From a virus, in IMG/VR virus record IMGVR_UViG_3300030107_001857, positions 1 through 26,203 of that record: a stretch of 26,203 bases of DNA; one strand, written 5' to 3'. Below, in pieces: positions 17,386 through 22,539 of the stretch. A program made the translations under genes and the position numbers. The notes under the pieces are model-generated. The model was given only the letters and a program-made list of their open reading frames with translations. It was not told the DNA's origin and did not search any database. The number at the start of each line of letters is the position of its first letter. Within the stretch, counting starts at the first letter, position 1.

Positions 17386-17422
17386 GCTGTGGGGGATAAT
17401 GCGAAATTACCCCCGTTACAGC
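17386..17422. terminator. GC-rich hairpin, possible terminator between operons
   Basis: A strong stem-loop: GCTGT and GGGGG (17386-17395) pair with CCCCC (17410-17414) and ACAGC (17418-17422), with an inner TAAT/ATTA helix and a GCGAA loop; one A and one GTT are bulged. On the + strand it is followed by CTTTATTCAAGCTTTTT and could end late transcripts that pass the convergent stops. On the - strand it is followed by an AT-rich stretch before the last gene, so it could also attenuate that gene. Neither side has a classical uninterrupted T tract. Confidence 0.55.
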
Positions 17423-17439
17423 CTTTATTCAAGCTTTTT

Positions 17440-17664
17440 CTAAAAAGGGTCGTCATTACTCTTTTTATTGCCGAATCTCTCTGATGGTTCCTTAAAACTC
17501 ATGTAAAAATACTCATCACCCTTCTGAGTTTTCTTTCTCCACATAGCGAACTCCATCAAACTATCTCCAACCTTACCCTTTCCTGTGAAATCTGGCTGGT
17601 TATCACCGCTTTTCTTTCCGTTAAAAAATACCGTAGCAGTATTTGGTTTATGTTCAAATGCCAT
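17440..17664 (-). CDS. Small SSB/DUF736-like protein
   Basis: A 74-residue protein from ATG 17664, chosen because AAAGGAG lies 6-7 bases upstream; the frame stays open further upstream but only with a TTG start and no comparable site. Sequence order: TATVFFNGKKSGDNQPDFTG (short strands and a PDF/Y-TG turn), then GDSLMEFAMWRKKTQKGDEY and FYMSFKEP. The order 'N...K.....PD..G......W.K....G..F.SLSF' recurs in small phage and plasmid proteins of DUF736-like type, often encoded near recombination genes and suspected to be OB-like single-strand DNA binders. Function inferred. Confidence 0.7.
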   Translation of the reverse strand: MAFEHKPNTATVFFNGKKSGDNQPDFTGKGKVGDSLMEFAMWRKKTQKGDEYFYMSFKEPSERFGNKKSNDDPF

Positions 17665-17689
17665 TCTTGGCTCCTTTCGTTTGTTAATT

Positions 17690-17776
17690 TTTAGCGGGCT
17701 ACTTTTACGCCACAGATTGTTCAAAGTCTTAGTTAGCGCCAACCAACTTTTTCTTTTGCTAATCTTTCCCGCTAAA
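17690..17776 (-). promoter_or_regulatory. Inverted-repeat leader with alternative pairings
   Basis: The 107-base gap between the nuclease-like gene and the SSB-like gene holds a perfect 9-bp inverted repeat: TTTAGCGGG at 17690-17698 and CCCGCTAAA at 17768-17776. Inside, TTAGC (17733-17737) can pair with GCTAA (17758-17762), or TTAGCG (17733-17738) with CGCTAA (17770-17775), so folds exclude one another. The downstream arm of the RNA lies about 15 bases before the ribosome site of the 17664 gene, and the upstream arm covers the stop codon of the previous gene. This suggests control of translation or message processing; inference only. Confidence 0.4.
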
Positions 17777-18134
17777 TCCTTTCTTTAATAAGCGACACTA
17801 AGAACAAGTAGTGCTCTAGTGGGACCACCATAAATGGTGCGCCTCTATCCTCTCGTATCACCACGCCCACTTCTTCTTTCTCTGGTTTTACCCAAGTCGC
17901 AATAGACTTTCTTCTCTTGCATCCGTAGTAGTTACCTTCAATCTCTATGTCACCCATCTCATGTTGCGCTCCACCTCTGTCTCGATTGAAAGCCTCTAGA
18001 TTAAATTCTTTAGCTAGATTTACTGCTTGCCTTTGTAGCTCTGCTCCTCTTTGACGGTTTCTTTTTCCTCGTCTCTGATTCTCTTTTTTCTTGGTCTTCT
18101 TGTAAGTATTTTGTGAATTTTTCGACATCGCCAT
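17772..18134 (-). CDS. PD-(D/E)XK resolvase-like protein with altered motif
   Basis: A 120-residue protein (118 from the second ATG, 18128, which has GGA six bases upstream). After a basic N-terminus come GAELQRQAV (E32), then GDIEIEGNYYGCKRRK (D62, G71, C72, K73) and IREDRGAPFMVVPLEHYLFL. This is the order of small phage Holliday-junction resolvase / PD-(D/E)XK nucleases: E in helix 1, GD-hydrophobic, E-x-K, then a 'R.DRG.P..V..L' strand. The E of E-x-K is replaced by Gly (codon GGA, one base from GAA), so activity may be lost or the residue supplied elsewhere. The first 120 or so bases overlap the preceding gene in another frame. Confidence 0.7.
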   Translation of the reverse strand: MAMSKNSQNTYKKTKKKENQRRGKRNRQRGAELQRQAVNLAKEFNLEAFNRDRGGAQHEMGDIEIEGNYYGCKRRKSIATWVKPEKEEVGVVIREDRGAPFMVVPLEHYLFLVSLIKERI

Positions 18135-18264
18135 TCCATATTATATAGTTTTCTAATAGTGTTCTTACCATTCGCAATTCTTGCCCTAAGCCATACACTC
18201 GCTCAAACAGGTGTGTAATTTGCTTATCTCTGTCTTTGTTATTGGTCTTGTGTTTGTTCTTCAA
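18010..18264 (-). CDS. Small helical protein with basic tail
   Basis: An 84-residue protein starting at TTG 18264 with GGAG six bases upstream; the TTG overlaps the previous TGA (TTGA). Residues 10-60 are helical (THLFERVYGLGQELRMVRTL, then LENYIIWNGDVEKFTKYLQE), a pattern seen in small phage proteins of unknown function. The last 25 residues are a Lys/Arg/Ser tail (RKKKPSKRSRATKASSKSS) read in a different frame from the start of the resolvase-like gene, so 125 bases are coded twice. The tail may be a by-product of that overlap. Confidence 0.6.
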   Translation of the reverse strand: MKNKHKTNNKDRDKQITHLFERVYGLGQELRMVRTLLENYIIWNGDVEKFTKYLQEDQEKRESETRKKKPSKRSRATKASSKSS

Positions 18265-18845
18265 AATATCTCCAACTTAATTTTTTTATCTACTTTTATA
18301 CAATCTGGACAGATTTTGAAAAGTGTTTTAGATTGTGAAATATATGCGTAACCACAGTCTCTGCATTTATACTCCCATTCTTTTCTATCATCCTCTGACT
18401 CAAATATAAATTTAGGATTTAGTAGCTCTTCAACTGGTAGCAAGATTAGACTAGAGCTAAAGTTATCTCCACCTTTAATATCTCTTTGTGGGTGTCTCAA
18501 GTATTTACGACACATCTTCTTAAACACCTCTGTCTTTATAAAGATAGCTACGTTCTCGTTTTGCTTTTCATCTACGAGTACGTATGCAATATACTTAGCT
18601 TCTGTAACAGAGATGCCACTTGGCTTTCCATTATTACTGTACTCTACAGCTATATTCCCTGTGTCCCAAGCTTTATAATCCTTCTTAAACTCTACAGTCT
18701 CTAGCATTTCTGCCCATTTATTTTCGGACAGCTTACCCTCCAAAAGGTTTACATCAAACCGGTAGTCTGCACCTCCCTCGTCTCTTACCTGCTTGGTAAT
18801 ATCTTTTAGCTGTCCTTGATTCAAGATAACTTTAATCGCTTTCAT
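18261..18845 (-). CDS. PD-(D/E)XK nuclease-like protein with zinc ribbon
   Basis: A 194-residue protein. Residues 33-90 read LLEGKLSENKWAEMLE, then FKKDYKAWDTGNIAVEYSNN and GKPSGISVTEAKYIAYVL. The elements 'D-x-GN-x-x-x-E-Y' (D61, E68) and 'GKPSGISxTxA' belong to a known phage PD-(D/E)XK-type endonuclease/resolvase group. The C-terminus is a zinc ribbon, with C161-x2-C164 and C179-x2-C182. The expected role is cutting branched or host DNA during recombination and replication. The classical Lys of the motif is not in the usual x-K position after E68, so the active site needs checking. Overlaps neighbours at both ends. Confidence 0.68.
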   Translation of the reverse strand: MKAIKVILNQGQLKDITKQVRDEGGADYRFDVNLLEGKLSENKWAEMLETVEFKKDYKAWDTGNIAVEYSNNGKPSGISVTEAKYIAYVLVDEKQNENVAIFIKTEVFKKMCRKYLRHPQRDIKGGDNFSSSLILLPVEELLNPKFIFESEDDRKEWEYKCRDCGYAYISQSKTLFKICPDCIKVDKKIKLEIF

Positions 18846-19029
18846 TAGTAGCCAGTGGGTTGGGACTTATTGCTTCTGAAGAACCAGAGCCAGACTCTTT
18901 GTACAAGTCTAACTCTACGTTGAAACCTAATCGTTCTGCTTTTTTCGTTACCCATTCCACAAAATCTCTGACATCCGCATCTGTCATATCATCTGTTGGC
19001 TTTATCTTTAGTTTGTTCCAGTGTATCAA
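18832..19029 (-). CDS. Small acidic protein of unknown function
   Basis: A 65-residue protein from TTG 19029, whose T-T-G overlaps the preceding TGA stop (TTGA), the same arrangement as at 18264. Residues 10-45 form a helix with mixed charge (DDMTDADVRDFVEWVTKKAE), and the last 20 residues are Ser/Asn/Pro-rich and probably disordered. No motif is recognised. It overlaps the next gene by 14 bases, so it is part of the same tightly coupled early operon. Placed between a possible DNA-binding protein and a nuclease, it may be a small adaptor; this is only context. Confidence 0.6.
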   Translation of the reverse strand: MIHWNKLKIKPTDDMTDADVRDFVEWVTKKAERLGFNVELDLYKESGSGSSEAISPNPLATNESD

Positions 19030-19481
19030 AACGGAACCTCCTCTATTTTCTTTTTAAGTATCGCTACTGGATAGCTTACGTTTGTGCCTTCTTTATTTAT
19101 AAAGTTCTTATAACTTATTGCTACCATTACTTCTATGTTATTAAGCATACTTAACTGCAGGTATGGAAGTGATACTTTATTTCCAGTCTCTTTTTGTATG
19201 CCTAAGGTCTGGCAGAACTTTGCAAAGCCCCAGTTTCGGTTTGGCTTGAATTGATAGCCTTGTGCTTCTTTATATCTAAAGAGACCGCTATCTTTTATCT
19301 CTGTTCCTTCGTAATCTGATTGTATTATACGATATATCGGTTTGAATACATCAGCTATGAATCCCCCGCAACGCATATCCTTCATAACCTCTATGTCGCA
19401 TATCATAGCCTTGTATTCACCGGCGGGAATGCGAGAGCTCGCACTATCCCCAGTTGGTATGTAGTAGGAATCTCCGGGCAT
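19026..19481 (-). CDS. Possible ssDNA-binding / recombination mediator protein
   Basis: A 151-residue protein. It begins with a disordered stretch (MPGDSYYIPTGDSASSR), then IPAGEYKAMICDIEVMKDMR, VFKPIYRIIQSDYEGTEIKD, GFAKFCQTLGIQ, and ends in a beta-rich part with VMVAISYKNFINKEG and an acidic-aromatic tip (KKIEEVPF). The order 'PAGEY-A-I--IE ... F-I------G--I-D-LF ... F---LG' resembles DUF669-type phage proteins that act as single-strand DNA-binding mediators, and the acidic tip with a terminal Phe recalls SSB tails. It lies between nuclease-type genes. Assignment is suggestive, not firm. Confidence 0.55.
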   Translation of the reverse strand: MPGDSYYIPTGDSASSRIPAGEYKAMICDIEVMKDMRCGGFIADVFKPIYRIIQSDYEGTEIKDSGLFRYKEAQGYQFKPNRNWGFAKFCQTLGIQKETGNKVSLPYLQLSMLNNIEVMVAISYKNFINKEGTNVSYPVAILKKKIEEVPF

Positions 19482-19883
19482 TTACTTATAGGATTTTCTT
19501 ATCTGTTGCATCTTATCTAAAGATGCCTGAAGATTATCCATTGTAATCTTGCCATCGGCTAACGCTTTTAAGACCTTATCTGAATCCTCTTGCTTGAGAC
19601 CATCCATATCTAAATGAACCATCGCCTCTACAAACTTCTTGGTCCCCTCCTGTTCTGTCTCTAAGACTCTCTTGCATTGTTCTTTGTCCATGTATGGCTT
19701 CTTAACAACCGGTCTATCTGGCGGACTATCCTCATCCACGCCGTTCATTACATATCCTACAAACGCTTCTATCTTTCCTATCTCAGATGGTTTCAACATC
19801 TTGCCCTGTTTGTATAATTCAAGTGCAAATCCATAGCGCACTTTGCCTCTATTTACCTTGTCCCAATCTACCTCTTGGTCCAT
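19482..19883 (-). CDS. Conserved phage early protein, unknown function
   Basis: A 133-residue protein from ATG 19883, chosen because AAGAAAGGGAAAA lies just upstream; the frame extends 20 codons further without a ribosome site. The N-terminal part, DWDKVNRGKVRYGFALELYK and then PSEIGKIEAFVGYVMNG, is a pattern ('V.RGKVR......Y......P......W/F..Y.M.G') I recall from phage early regions. The C-terminal half is helical, ending in KITMDNLQASLDKMQQIRKS. It overlaps the Cas4-like gene by 16 bases and abuts the ssDNA-binding-like gene, so it likely works in the same DNA transaction. No catalytic motif is visible. Confidence 0.68.
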   Translation of the reverse strand: MDQEVDWDKVNRGKVRYGFALELYKQGKMLKPSEIGKIEAFVGYVMNGVDEDSPPDRPVVKKPYMDKEQCKRVLETEQEGTKKFVEAMVHLDMDGLKQEDSDKVLKALADGKITMDNLQASLDKMQQIRKSYK

Positions 19884-20611
19884 TTGTTTTCCCTTTCTTG
19901 TATTCCTTTTATGCCACCACCACAAGGCTCGTAAAACGAGCAATATTTAGAGTTACACTCCCAATCCTCTACTGGAGAGAACCCCTTTTCTATCGGTGGT
20001 AAGCCGTCCTTAAATAATTCTTCTACCTTTAGCCAATATCTTTCTGCGATATCAATATACTTTCTTGGTACCTTCAACTCCTTGACACGTGAATTGTTCT
20101 TGTTATAAAAAAGTAGTGCCATCTTATTTATCTTTATATTGTTTTCACGATAATAAAGCCCATAAGTTCCCAATTGAATTGCATAATTTTGCGGTGCCTC
20201 TTTACTTCCGTATCTGCCGAAGATGGATTGCCACTTAAAATCGTTACACGTTTTAATATCGTACAATGCACCATCCTTTAGAATCATAGCATCTACGAAG
20301 CTGCGTACATTCAATCGTGGAATCAAAATCTCTGTCTCAATATGAACCTCGTACCCATTCTTCTTTGCGTATCTTTCTAGTGCCTCTTGCATATCTCCGT
20401 GAACCAAGTCACCAAGCCTGAAGAGTCGCATCGTGTTAGAGTCTTTATCTCCGGTCGGTAGCTTTTCTATCTGTCCATAGTAATGTTTACGCATACACAA
20501 ACCTGCACCAGATGCGTGAAACCATTCGTCCTTACCCTCGTATCTAGCGTCATAGTTCTCGCCCTTGAGGTCCATGATGTAATCATCGTATATTTTAAAA
20601 AGGTCTATCAT
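19868..20611 (-). CDS. Cas4/RecB-like PD-(D/E)XK exonuclease with Fe-S cysteines
   Basis: A 247-residue protein. C39 sits in GAGLCMRKHYYG. RLFRLGDLVHGDMQEALERY gives the first acidic/His helix (H71); RSFVDAMILKDGALYDIKTC gives D107, D118 and K120 (the D...D-x-K active site); QNYAIQLGTYGLYY gives Q146 and Y150 (motif QxxxY). C219, C224 and C230 close the chain. One Cys before and three after the nuclease core is the Cas4/AddB-type Fe-S cluster layout, and length fits. It probably resects DNA ends for phage recombination or degrades host DNA. No CRISPR genes are nearby, so an adaptation role is not supported. The 5' end overlaps the histone-like gene by 17 bases. Confidence 0.82.
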   Translation of the reverse strand: MIDLFKIYDDYIMDLKGENYDARYEGKDEWFHASGAGLCMRKHYYGQIEKLPTGDKDSNTMRLFRLGDLVHGDMQEALERYAKKNGYEVHIETEILIPRLNVRSFVDAMILKDGALYDIKTCNDFKWQSIFGRYGSKEAPQNYAIQLGTYGLYYRENNIKINKMALLFYNKNNSRVKELKVPRKYIDIAERYWLKVEELFKDGLPPIEKGFSPVEDWECNSKYCSFYEPCGGGIKGIQERENKWTKR

Positions 20612-20822
20612 CCATGTGTATTAGCATAGCTTTTATCTCTTCGTCAGATATTTTTTCTATATTACTAGGCTTAACCCTTTTTACTTTCTTGAACTTTGCT
20701 CCGATTATCATAGAATCTACTATGTATCGTACAAGACGCTCTACAATATTGAGTGCAAGTACATTCACTTGTATGCCCTCATCGTGAAACATTTTTCTAA
20801 TTGCAGTTTTATTTAACAACAT
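20595..20822 (-). CDS. Small protein with histone-fold-like pattern
   Basis: A 75-residue protein from ATG 20822, chosen because AGGGAAG precedes it; the frame is open to TTG 20882 (adding 20 residues) with no clear ribosome site there. Order: NKTAIRKMFHDEG (short helix), IQVN (loop), a helix of about 27 residues (VLALNIVERLVRYIVDSMII), loop KKVKRVKPSN, then IEKISDEEIKAMLI (short helix). Short-long-short helices with a basic loop of the type 'KR.VKP.NI' match the spacing of the histone fold (archaeal histones, DUF1931-like). It might compact or mark phage DNA. Without a structure prediction this is inference. Confidence 0.6.
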   Translation of the reverse strand: MLLNKTAIRKMFHDEGIQVNVLALNIVERLVRYIVDSMIIGAKFKKVKRVKPSNIEKISDEEIKAMLIHMDDRPF

Positions 20823-20878
20823 AATCTTCCCTAAATAATTGCTGATTCTTCCGGAATTTACACCGTTTCTTGCCATAT

Positions 20879-21109
20879 TCAAGCAGAAATGTCATTTTGT
20901 TTATCGTCTGCCCACTTATCTAGCTCGTTCAATTCATCACGAACATGGTCAGTTATGATGCTTAGTCCCTTGTAAAGACCTGCTAAGTACATCGTATTTT
21001 CTGCGTACTGTAATGTGCTGTTTTTCAATAACAATTTCTTGTTAGCCTCCCGTATCCTTTTTATTTCGGCTTGTATCTGTTCTATAATCTTGTCGTAATT
21101 CGCTAACAC
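20879..21109 (-). CDS. Small coiled-coil protein
   Basis: A 76-residue protein from GTG 21109, with AGAAAGG about six bases upstream. Residues 5-35 are a charged helix with heptad spacing (IIEQIQAEIKRIREANKKLL), then LAGLYKGLSIITDHVRDEL and a charged C-terminal helix. No motif is recognised. It lies between the membrane mini-protein and the histone-fold candidate; 56 bases separate its stop from the preferred start of the latter. It could be a dimeric accessory factor; unknown. Confidence 0.65.
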   Translation of the reverse strand: MLANYDKIIEQIQAEIKRIREANKKLLLKNSTLQYAENTMYLAGLYKGLSIITDHVRDELNELDKWADDKQNDISA

Positions 21110-21120
21110 TATTAACCTTT

Positions 21121-21228
21121 CTATATTATCTTACCGATAATGATTCCTATTATCATTCCTAAAATAAATTCTTTGTTACGTTTACATTCATACACAAATA
21201 GTAAACATAAGTCTTTAACTATGCCCAT
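21121..21228 (-). CDS. 35-residue membrane mini-protein
   Basis: An ORF from ATG 21228 to TAG 21121-21123. The product opens MGIVKDLCLLFVYECKRNKE and closes with a strongly hydrophobic Gly/Ile helix (FILGMIIGIIIGKII) containing small-xxx-small spacing suited to helix packing. The start lies one base after the previous stop codon and the ORF fills the space to the next ribosome site, which supports translation. Such peptides often modulate a membrane partner. Function unknown; moderate confidence because it is short. Confidence 0.5.
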   Translation of the reverse strand: MGIVKDLCLLFVYECKRNKEFILGMIIGIIIGKII

Positions 21229-21229
21229 C

Positions 21230-21640
21230 TTATTTTGTTCCCTTCTTTTTTGTTTTTTTCTGTAGGTCGCTAATATAATTATCTGTTAGCCTGAAGAAGT
21301 CACGTGACTCCTTGTCAAAGCCTTCCCCTTCTTCTTTTCGTTCCTTTATCAACGCACCTAGTAGTAGACAATAATTACGTATATCCCTGAGTCTGCCTTC
21401 TATTGGTTCGTTAGATGCTTCCGTACCCTGTAATACGTAGTTCCTTACACTATCCATGTGCTTTAGTAAATACACCATCGCTACAAACTCCGGTTTACAT
21501 TTCAGTCTTTCACCGATTGACTTGAAGTTGGCAAGCTTGTCATCGTCTGATACAGTGTACTCGATTCCCTTCTTTTCCATCAGGTCAAGCTCTACCTTTG
21601 ATTCGTTCCTAGCCCACTTAAAAAAATCCTTTACTAACAT
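21230..21640 (-). CDS. DUF1599 / MazG-like-fold candidate
   Basis: A 136-residue helical protein, with AAAGGGATAAT directly before the ATG. Key pattern: N38-F39, then KCKPEFVAMVYLLKH at 48-61 and EPIEGRLRDIRNYCLLLGALI at 78-98. The sequence 'N-F ... V--VYL-KH ... EP----L-DI-NY--LL--L' is that of DUF1599-type proteins (nucleotide-modification-associated domain, MazG-like all-alpha), common in phages. A role in nucleotide metabolism or modification is possible but not shown. A structured leader RNA (21679-21801) lies just upstream. Confidence 0.6.
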   Translation of the reverse strand: MLVKDFFKWARNESKVELDLMEKKGIEYTVSDDDKLANFKSIGERLKCKPEFVAMVYLLKHMDSVRNYVLQGTEASNEPIEGRLRDIRNYCLLLGALIKERKEEGEGFDKESRDFFRLTDNYISDLQKKTKKKGTK

Positions 21641-21678
21641 ATTATCCCTTTCTTGTTCATAAATCTTAAAGGAGAGAG

Positions 21679-21801
21679 GGGGGAGGTGCGTGATTAAAAT
21701 ACCTCCCCCGCTTTATCGCAGTGCTTACCAAAGGGAAATAAAGAGGAAGCGATGAACTGACTTCCCGAAAAAAACCTTTGGCAATACAAACGTGCACTAC
21801 G
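21679..21801 (-). promoter_or_regulatory. Structured leader RNA before the DUF1599-like gene
   Basis: The 156-base gap folds well on the - strand. Arms at 21794-21801 and 21717-21724 form 8 bp with one wobble, and arms at 21775-21784 and 21725-21734 form 10 bp with one wobble; on the 3' side these arms are contiguous, giving a near-continuous helix with one 9-nt bulge. It is capped by a GGAAG/CTTCC stem (21745-21749 with 21761-21765). A second, GC-rich hairpin follows, a 9-bp GGGGGAGGT/ACCTCCCCC stem (21679-21687 with 21701-21709). Then come CTCTCTCCTTT and the ribosome site. The layout resembles a sensor stem followed by an expression hairpin; the long stem begins at the stop codon of the preceding gene. 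Confidence 0.5.
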
Positions 21802-21991
21802 ATATTAATCTTTCTGTTTCTGCTACGATAGCTGAGTAAACGTCATCTGGCTGTACCGTAAAGCCTTCGCAATGTGTATTCTCACAGCCCATTCCTAAAT
21901 CTGATTGGTCTCCAGAATCTCCGAACTCCCACCAAACCAAAGTCTCATCACACTCTGGACATTGTACTGCTGTCTTGTCTCCACCTATCAT
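21797..21991 (-). CDS. Small zinc-ribbon-like protein
   Basis: A 64-residue protein with a first knuckle CPECDETLVWWEFGD (C11, C14) and a second MGCENTHCEGF (C36, C41), giving four cysteines in a zinc-ribbon layout with a slightly wider second knuckle. The C-terminus is a short helix (VYSAIVAETERLIS). The ATG overlaps the preceding stop (ATGA). Small ribbons of this type in phage early regions often bind nucleic acid or polymerase subunits; the target is unknown. Its stop codon lies within the 5' arm of the structured leader that follows. Confidence 0.7.
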   Translation of the reverse strand: MIGGDKTAVQCPECDETLVWWEFGDSGDQSDLGMGCENTHCEGFTVQPDDVYSAIVAETERLIS

Positions 21992-22284
21992 AACTCACCT
22001 ATATACCTTTCTGCTACTCTTTGCAAATGTTCATGCAAGTTACTAGCAATTGCGTTGTTAATTTCTATCAACTCTCCGTACTTATAATTCTCTGGTACAT
22101 TGTTCATCAACCACTTTGCCCTATTGCCTATCTTTACTAATCTGTCTGCATCTTGTGGTATTACTTCACTTACAATCTTCTCAATGCCACGCTGTCTAAA
22201 TCTAAAATCTTTTAAAGCTATCTTGTGCTTGTCCATCTCTGCTTTCATTAATCTTTCTAAGTATCTAACGCTGTTCTTGTTCAT
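21988..22284 (-). CDS. Small helical protein, unknown function
   Basis: A 98-residue, mostly helical and charged protein, with AAGGAC six bases before the ATG. Sequence blocks: SVRYLERLMKAEMDKHKIAL, FRFRQRGIEKIVSEVIPQD, RAKWLMNNVPENYKYGELIE and a C-terminal helix. No known motif. It lies directly downstream of the multibranch RNA at 22304-22409, which would be its 5' leader, and its stop overlaps the start of the zinc-ribbon gene. If that RNA is regulatory, this gene and the zinc-ribbon gene are its likely targets. Confidence 0.65.
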   Translation of the reverse strand: MNKNSVRYLERLMKAEMDKHKIALKDFRFRQRGIEKIVSEVIPQDADRLVKIGNRAKWLMNNVPENYKYGELIEINNAIASNLHEHLQRVAERYIGEL

Positions 22285-22487
22285 GCTTTTGTCCTTAAAT
22301 TTAAGAGCCTCCGTTGTTTGGTCTCTTGCCTTAGTGCACCTTCAGGCAAGACCTCAGTTTTCTCTGAAGGGTCCAGACTGCCCAACACACATCTGAATAC
22401 AGAGGCTCTCGTTAAAAGGGTATCAAGATAGGTTTCTAACACCCTGACAATTTCTGTCCTACTTTCACTTTCAATAATGATACCCAT
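22281..22487 (-). CDS. Possible small protein overlapping a structured RNA
   Basis: A 68-residue ORF from ATG 22487. The first 25 residues look protein-like (MGIIIESESRTEIVRVLETY, an amphipathic helix) in AT-rich codons. From about residue 27 the DNA becomes clearly GC-richer with unlike codons, and this part coincides with the folded RNA at 22304-22409. The upstream ribosome site is weak. The ORF may be a short leader peptide running into the RNA, a chance reading frame, or a dual coding/RNA element. The stop overlaps the next start (ATGA), which slightly favours translation. Confidence 0.4.
   Translation of the reverse strand: MGIIIESESRTEIVRVLETYLDTLLTRASVFRCVLGSLDPSEKTEVLPEGALRQETKQRRLLNLRTKA
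22304..22409 (-). ncRNA. Candidate multibranch RNA with loop-loop complementarity
   Basis: On the - strand the ends GAGCCTCT-type arms close perfectly (22402-22409 with 22304-22311, 8 bp). Inside are two hairpins. Hairpin 1: arms 22374-22380 and 22355-22358 plus 22364-22366, with the loop containing CCCTT. Hairpin 2: arms 22344-22353 and 22320-22331, a 10-bp stem with one 2-nt bulge and the loop GAAGGTGCACTA. The two loop regions are complementary: CCTTCAG (from 22370 to 22364) and CTGAAGG (22345 to 22339) match over 7 bases, of which about five lie in loops, so a kissing interaction is possible. The element is GC-richer than its flanks and ends about 20 bases before the start codon of the next gene. 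It matches no RNA family I know. Confidence 0.55.
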
Positions 22488-22539
22488 ACTCTTATAACTA
22501 TTTACCTACTAATAAGTTCCATTCTTTTATTAGCTTTTA

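Noticed and set aside
17371-17400. TTGATA, 18 bases, GATAAT on the + strand, a promoter-like match
   Set aside because: No + strand gene lies downstream, and the -10-like part is inside the stem of the 17386-17422 hairpin. AT-rich DNA gives such matches often.
17665-17742. Longer N-terminus for the SSB-like protein
   Set aside because: It would need a TTG start without a ribosome site, whereas AAAGGAG sits directly before ATG 17664; the region instead holds inverted repeats.
19884-19943. Longer N-terminus for the 133-residue early protein
   Set aside because: The added residues lie over the end of the Cas4-like gene and have no ribosome site; AAGAAAGGG precedes ATG 19883.
22100-22396. 98-codon + strand ORF antisense to the structured RNA
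   Set aside because: It covers two - strand genes and the RNA, lacks a ribosome site, and its product shows no domain-like pattern.
22304-22409. tRNA, hammerhead ribozyme or a known riboswitch
   Set aside because: There is no T-arm or CCA-type acceptor arrangement and no CUGANGA core, and the helices do not match a riboswitch that I can recall.
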